Part shown: positions 5,295 through 6,630 of the stretch, piece after piece
Numbering within the stretch: position 1 is the stretch's first letter
Layout: each line of letters begins with the position of its first letter
NCBI GenBank assembly: GCA_001873945.1
Contig: MNYI01000112.1
Location: forward strand, 1-6,630
Source of the DNA: Candidatus Desantisbacteria bacterium CG2_30_40_21
GTDB taxonomy: Bacteria; UBA9089; CG2-30-40-21
DNA: 6,630 bases
Direction of reading: 5' to 3'
Made by a program: the position numbers and the translations under genes
Notes under the pieces: model-generated
The model's input: the letters and a program-made list of their open reading frames with translations, nothing else
What the model was told of the DNA's origin: nothing
The model's database searches: none

Positions 5295-6227
5295 ATGGCA
5301 AAGTACAGAGTATTGAGTATCGATGGTGGTGGATTAAGGGGTTTAATTAGCGCGCGATTATTGCACCGACTGAATTCGCATCCAGATATCGCAGGTTGGT
5401 TAGATACTGTCGACTTATTTGTTGGAACATCTACTGGCGGCATTCTTGCGTTGGGACTCGCAACTGGAAAATCACCCAACGAAATTTGCAACTTGTACAA
5501 AAACAAAGGTAAGAAAATTTTTGACGATAGTATCTGGGACGATATTCGTGATTTGGGCAAGACGGTTGGTGCCGATTACTCAAACAAAAACTTGAAGAAG
5601 GAATTGGATAATATGTTCGGAGGTAAGAAGTTAGCCGACATCAAAAAGAAAGTTGCGATCCCAACCTTCGATCTCGACAATGAAGCAGTACCGGGCGAGC
5701 GGACATGGAAGCCAAAGATATTTCACAACTTTATCGGTTCGGGCTCCGATGGCGCAAGCTTGGTTGCTGATGTTGCTCTTTATACTAGCTCAGCACCTAC
5801 TTATTTTCCTTCAGCCGATGGATATATCGACGGTGGTGTATATGCTAATAACCCAAGCATCGTTGCAATAGTGCAGGCTATTTCGCAGAAGAACGATCCT
5901 TTAGAAAGAGCATTGTTGGATGAACTGATCGTGTTGTCGATTGGGACCGGTGTCAACCTGACCTACATCAAGGGAAAGACCCTTAACTGGGGTTATGCTC
6001 AATGGGTTAAACCGTTAATTAACATTCTTATGGACGGTGTTACCGGTATTTCTGACTATCAGGCACAACAACTGCTGGCTGACCGTTATCATCGTCTTCA
6101 AGTTGTCTTCGATCCAAGCAAAAAAATACCTATGGATGCTGTTGACAAGATAGATCGCATGGATCAAATCGCCTCTGATTATAAAATAGACAAGACAATT
6201 CAGTGGATAAAAAATATATGGCGATAA
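5295..6227 (+). CDS. Patatin-like phospholipase / acyl hydrolase
   Basis: This is predicted to hydrolyse acyl ester bonds of membrane lipids using a Ser-Asp dyad. The 310-aa product has the oxyanion-hole motif DGGGLRG (10-16), the nucleophile elbow GTSTG (44-48, Ser46) and the catalytic DGG (179-181, Asp179) followed by VYANNPS. The intact dyad predicts activity. There is no signal peptide, transmembrane segment or fused domain. The ATG at 5295 has AGGAAG (5281-5286) 8 nt upstream; the in-frame TTG at 5289 is too close to that site. The family includes plant patatins, CotR-type proteins and the CBASS effector CapV. However, no cyclic-nucleotide synthase or ancillary gene is in view, so a defence role is only a possibility. 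Its codons (frequent TCG, GCG, CGC) look less AT-biased than those of the hydrogenase genes, which may indicate separate ancestry. Confidence 0.88.
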   Translation: MAKYRVLSIDGGGLRGLISARLLHRLNSHPDIAGWLDTVDLFVGTSTGGILALGLATGKSPNEICNLYKNKGKKIFDDSIWDDIRDLGKTVGADYSNKNLKKELDNMFGGKKLADIKKKVAIPTFDLDNEAVPGERTWKPKIFHNFIGSGSDGASLVADVALYTSSAPTYFPSADGYIDGGVYANNPSIVAIVQAISQKNDPLERALLDELIVLSIGTGVNLTYIKGKTLNWGYAQWVKPLINILMDGVTGISDYQAQQLLADRYHRLQVVFDPSKKIPMDAVDKIDRMDQIASDYKIDKTIQWIKNIWR

Positions 6228-6462
6228 CAAATCGTTCCAGCGGACCGCCTTCGACAGGCTGTTACGAAACTAAAAGACCAAAAAGGATTCAAGTATTGGG
6301 GATAGCAAAAGATACATATAGATGGACATACTGTATTGCTTCTATATCTCACAAAAAAAGATCAATTAGTGAGAAAACAGGAAGAATATTTCAGAGGCAG
6401 GAATCGAAGGATAGGGAAGCAGTTAACTTATTGAAATAATTAGAGATATATGTTTTTTATGC
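6218..6462 (+). other. Stretch after the patatin gene with competing weak reading frames
   Basis: An ATG at 6218 overlaps the patatin stop (ATGGCGATAA) and opens 73 codons to 6439, rich in Arg, Lys and Ser, with no recognised family and no good ribosome site. In the patatin frame itself, the sequence past the TAA at 6225-6227 also reads protein-like, with one TAG at 6303-6305, until TGA at 6432-6434 (ending RKQEEYFRGRNRRIGKQLTY). Neither frame is convincing. The region could hold a translationally coupled small gene, or the decayed end of an older gene. No terminator is evident. Confidence 0.25.
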
Positions 6463-6491
6463 TTGCATTTTTTCATAAAATATGCTATAAT
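6463..6491 (+). promoter_or_regulatory. Sigma-70-type promoter of the transposase gene
   Basis: TTGCAT (6463-6468) and a perfect TATAAT (6486-6491) are 17 bp apart. Transcription should start near 6497-6499, about 40 nt before the transposase ATG. The left end of the insertion sequence is expected close to or just upstream of this promoter, but its terminal repeat cannot be defined without the right end. Confidence 0.6.
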
Positions 6492-6493
6492 AT

Positions 6494-6524
6494 CCCTATG
6501 GTTTGATAATTATAAAACATAGGG
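6494..6524 (+). promoter_or_regulatory. Hairpin masking the transposase ribosome-binding site
   Basis: CCCTATG (6494-6500) pairs perfectly with CATAGGG (6518-6524). After one mismatch, TTT (6502-6504) pairs with AAA (6514-6516), leaving a 9-nt loop. The right arm overlaps the Shine-Dalgarno sequence AGGGGG (6521-6526), which lies 10 nt before the ATG. The predicted promoter starts transcription inside the left arm, so only read-through RNA from outside would carry the complete hairpin. Confidence 0.45.
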
Positions 6525-6536
6525 GGTAATAAAATA

Positions 6537-6630
6537 ATGGCATTTAAGACAGGAGTACTAAGAAATCATCCAACACTTTTTCCTGAAATGATAGAAGATT
6601 ATATTCCGGATAATCACTTAGCTAAAACTG
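6537..6630 (+). CDS. Probable IS5/IS1182-type transposase, N-terminus (partial)
   Basis: The ATG at 6537 opens a frame that runs off the window end after 31 codons. It begins MAFKTGVLRNHPTLFPEMIE and continues DYIPDNHLAKT. The pattern of a short basic start, then LFP-x(4-5)-D/E-Y-I-P-D/E-x-H, resembles the N-terminal domain of IS1182/IS5-like DDE transposases (LLPPSLDDFVPEDHPVR type). The promoter, masking hairpin and AGGGGG ribosome site directly upstream fit an insertion sequence. The catalytic domain lies outside the window, so family and intactness remain open. Confidence 0.6.
   Translation, partial: MAFKTGVLRNHPTLFPEMIEDYIPDNHLAKT

Noticed and set aside
4983..5301. Short open frames on both strands across the 222-bp element
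   Set aside because: They are products of the palindromic sequence, rich in Arg and Lys, with no family resemblance or translation signals.

Overview
The window is AT-rich bacterial DNA. It has a minus-strand hydrogenase accessory operon, a stand-alone CRISPR RNA-processing gene, a plus-strand patatin-like lipase gene and the start of a transposase gene. An unusual share of the sequence is palindromic or dispersed-repeat DNA. Genes for a cytosolic NAD(P)-linked [NiFe] hydrogenase module, an orphan cas6 and many repeat relics point to an anaerobic or facultatively anaerobic, probably environmental, bacterium. Nothing here fixes the phylum.

Layout. Positions 1-606 hold no convincing gene. They contain inverted copies of a 'CACGGAG/CTCCGTG' repeat (1-160), a purine-rich direct repeat, a 16-bp palindrome (330-345) and a 169-bp element with perfect 18-bp terminal inverted repeats (365-533). 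Positions 607-1626 (minus) encode a Cas6 endoribonuclease whose frame carries a perfect-stem palindrome (990-1011). A frameshifted small ORF lies just upstream of it (1640-1724). Positions 1730-2008 are a patchwork of repeat relics.

Positions 2009-4623 (minus) are a tight three-gene operon for the beta (4Fe-4S), gamma (FAD/NAD(P)/2Fe-2S) and delta (small, [NiFe]-type) subunits of a sulfhydrogenase, with a promoter at 4703-4731. The catalytic alpha subunit expected next is absent. Only a ribosome-binding site and an ATG-GAT-ATT-TGA stub remain before a dispersed repeat begins.

Positions 4632-5294 are intergenic. They hold a 34-bp-stem hairpin (4807-4907), a near-consensus promoter (5014-5042) and a 222-bp nested palindromic element (5044-5265). 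The element would form the leader of the patatin-like phospholipase gene (5295-6227, plus). After a poorly coding stretch, a promoter, an RBS-masking hairpin and the first 31 codons of a probable IS5/IS1182-type transposase (6537-6630) close the window.

How it fits together: beta, gamma and delta would carry electrons between NAD(P)H and a [NiFe] centre, but the protein that holds the centre is not encoded here. cas6 and the patatin gene have no partner genes in view, so no complete defence system can be claimed. The strongest theme is genome remodelling by palindromic repeats: beside a lost catalytic gene, inside a cas gene and inside a gene leader.
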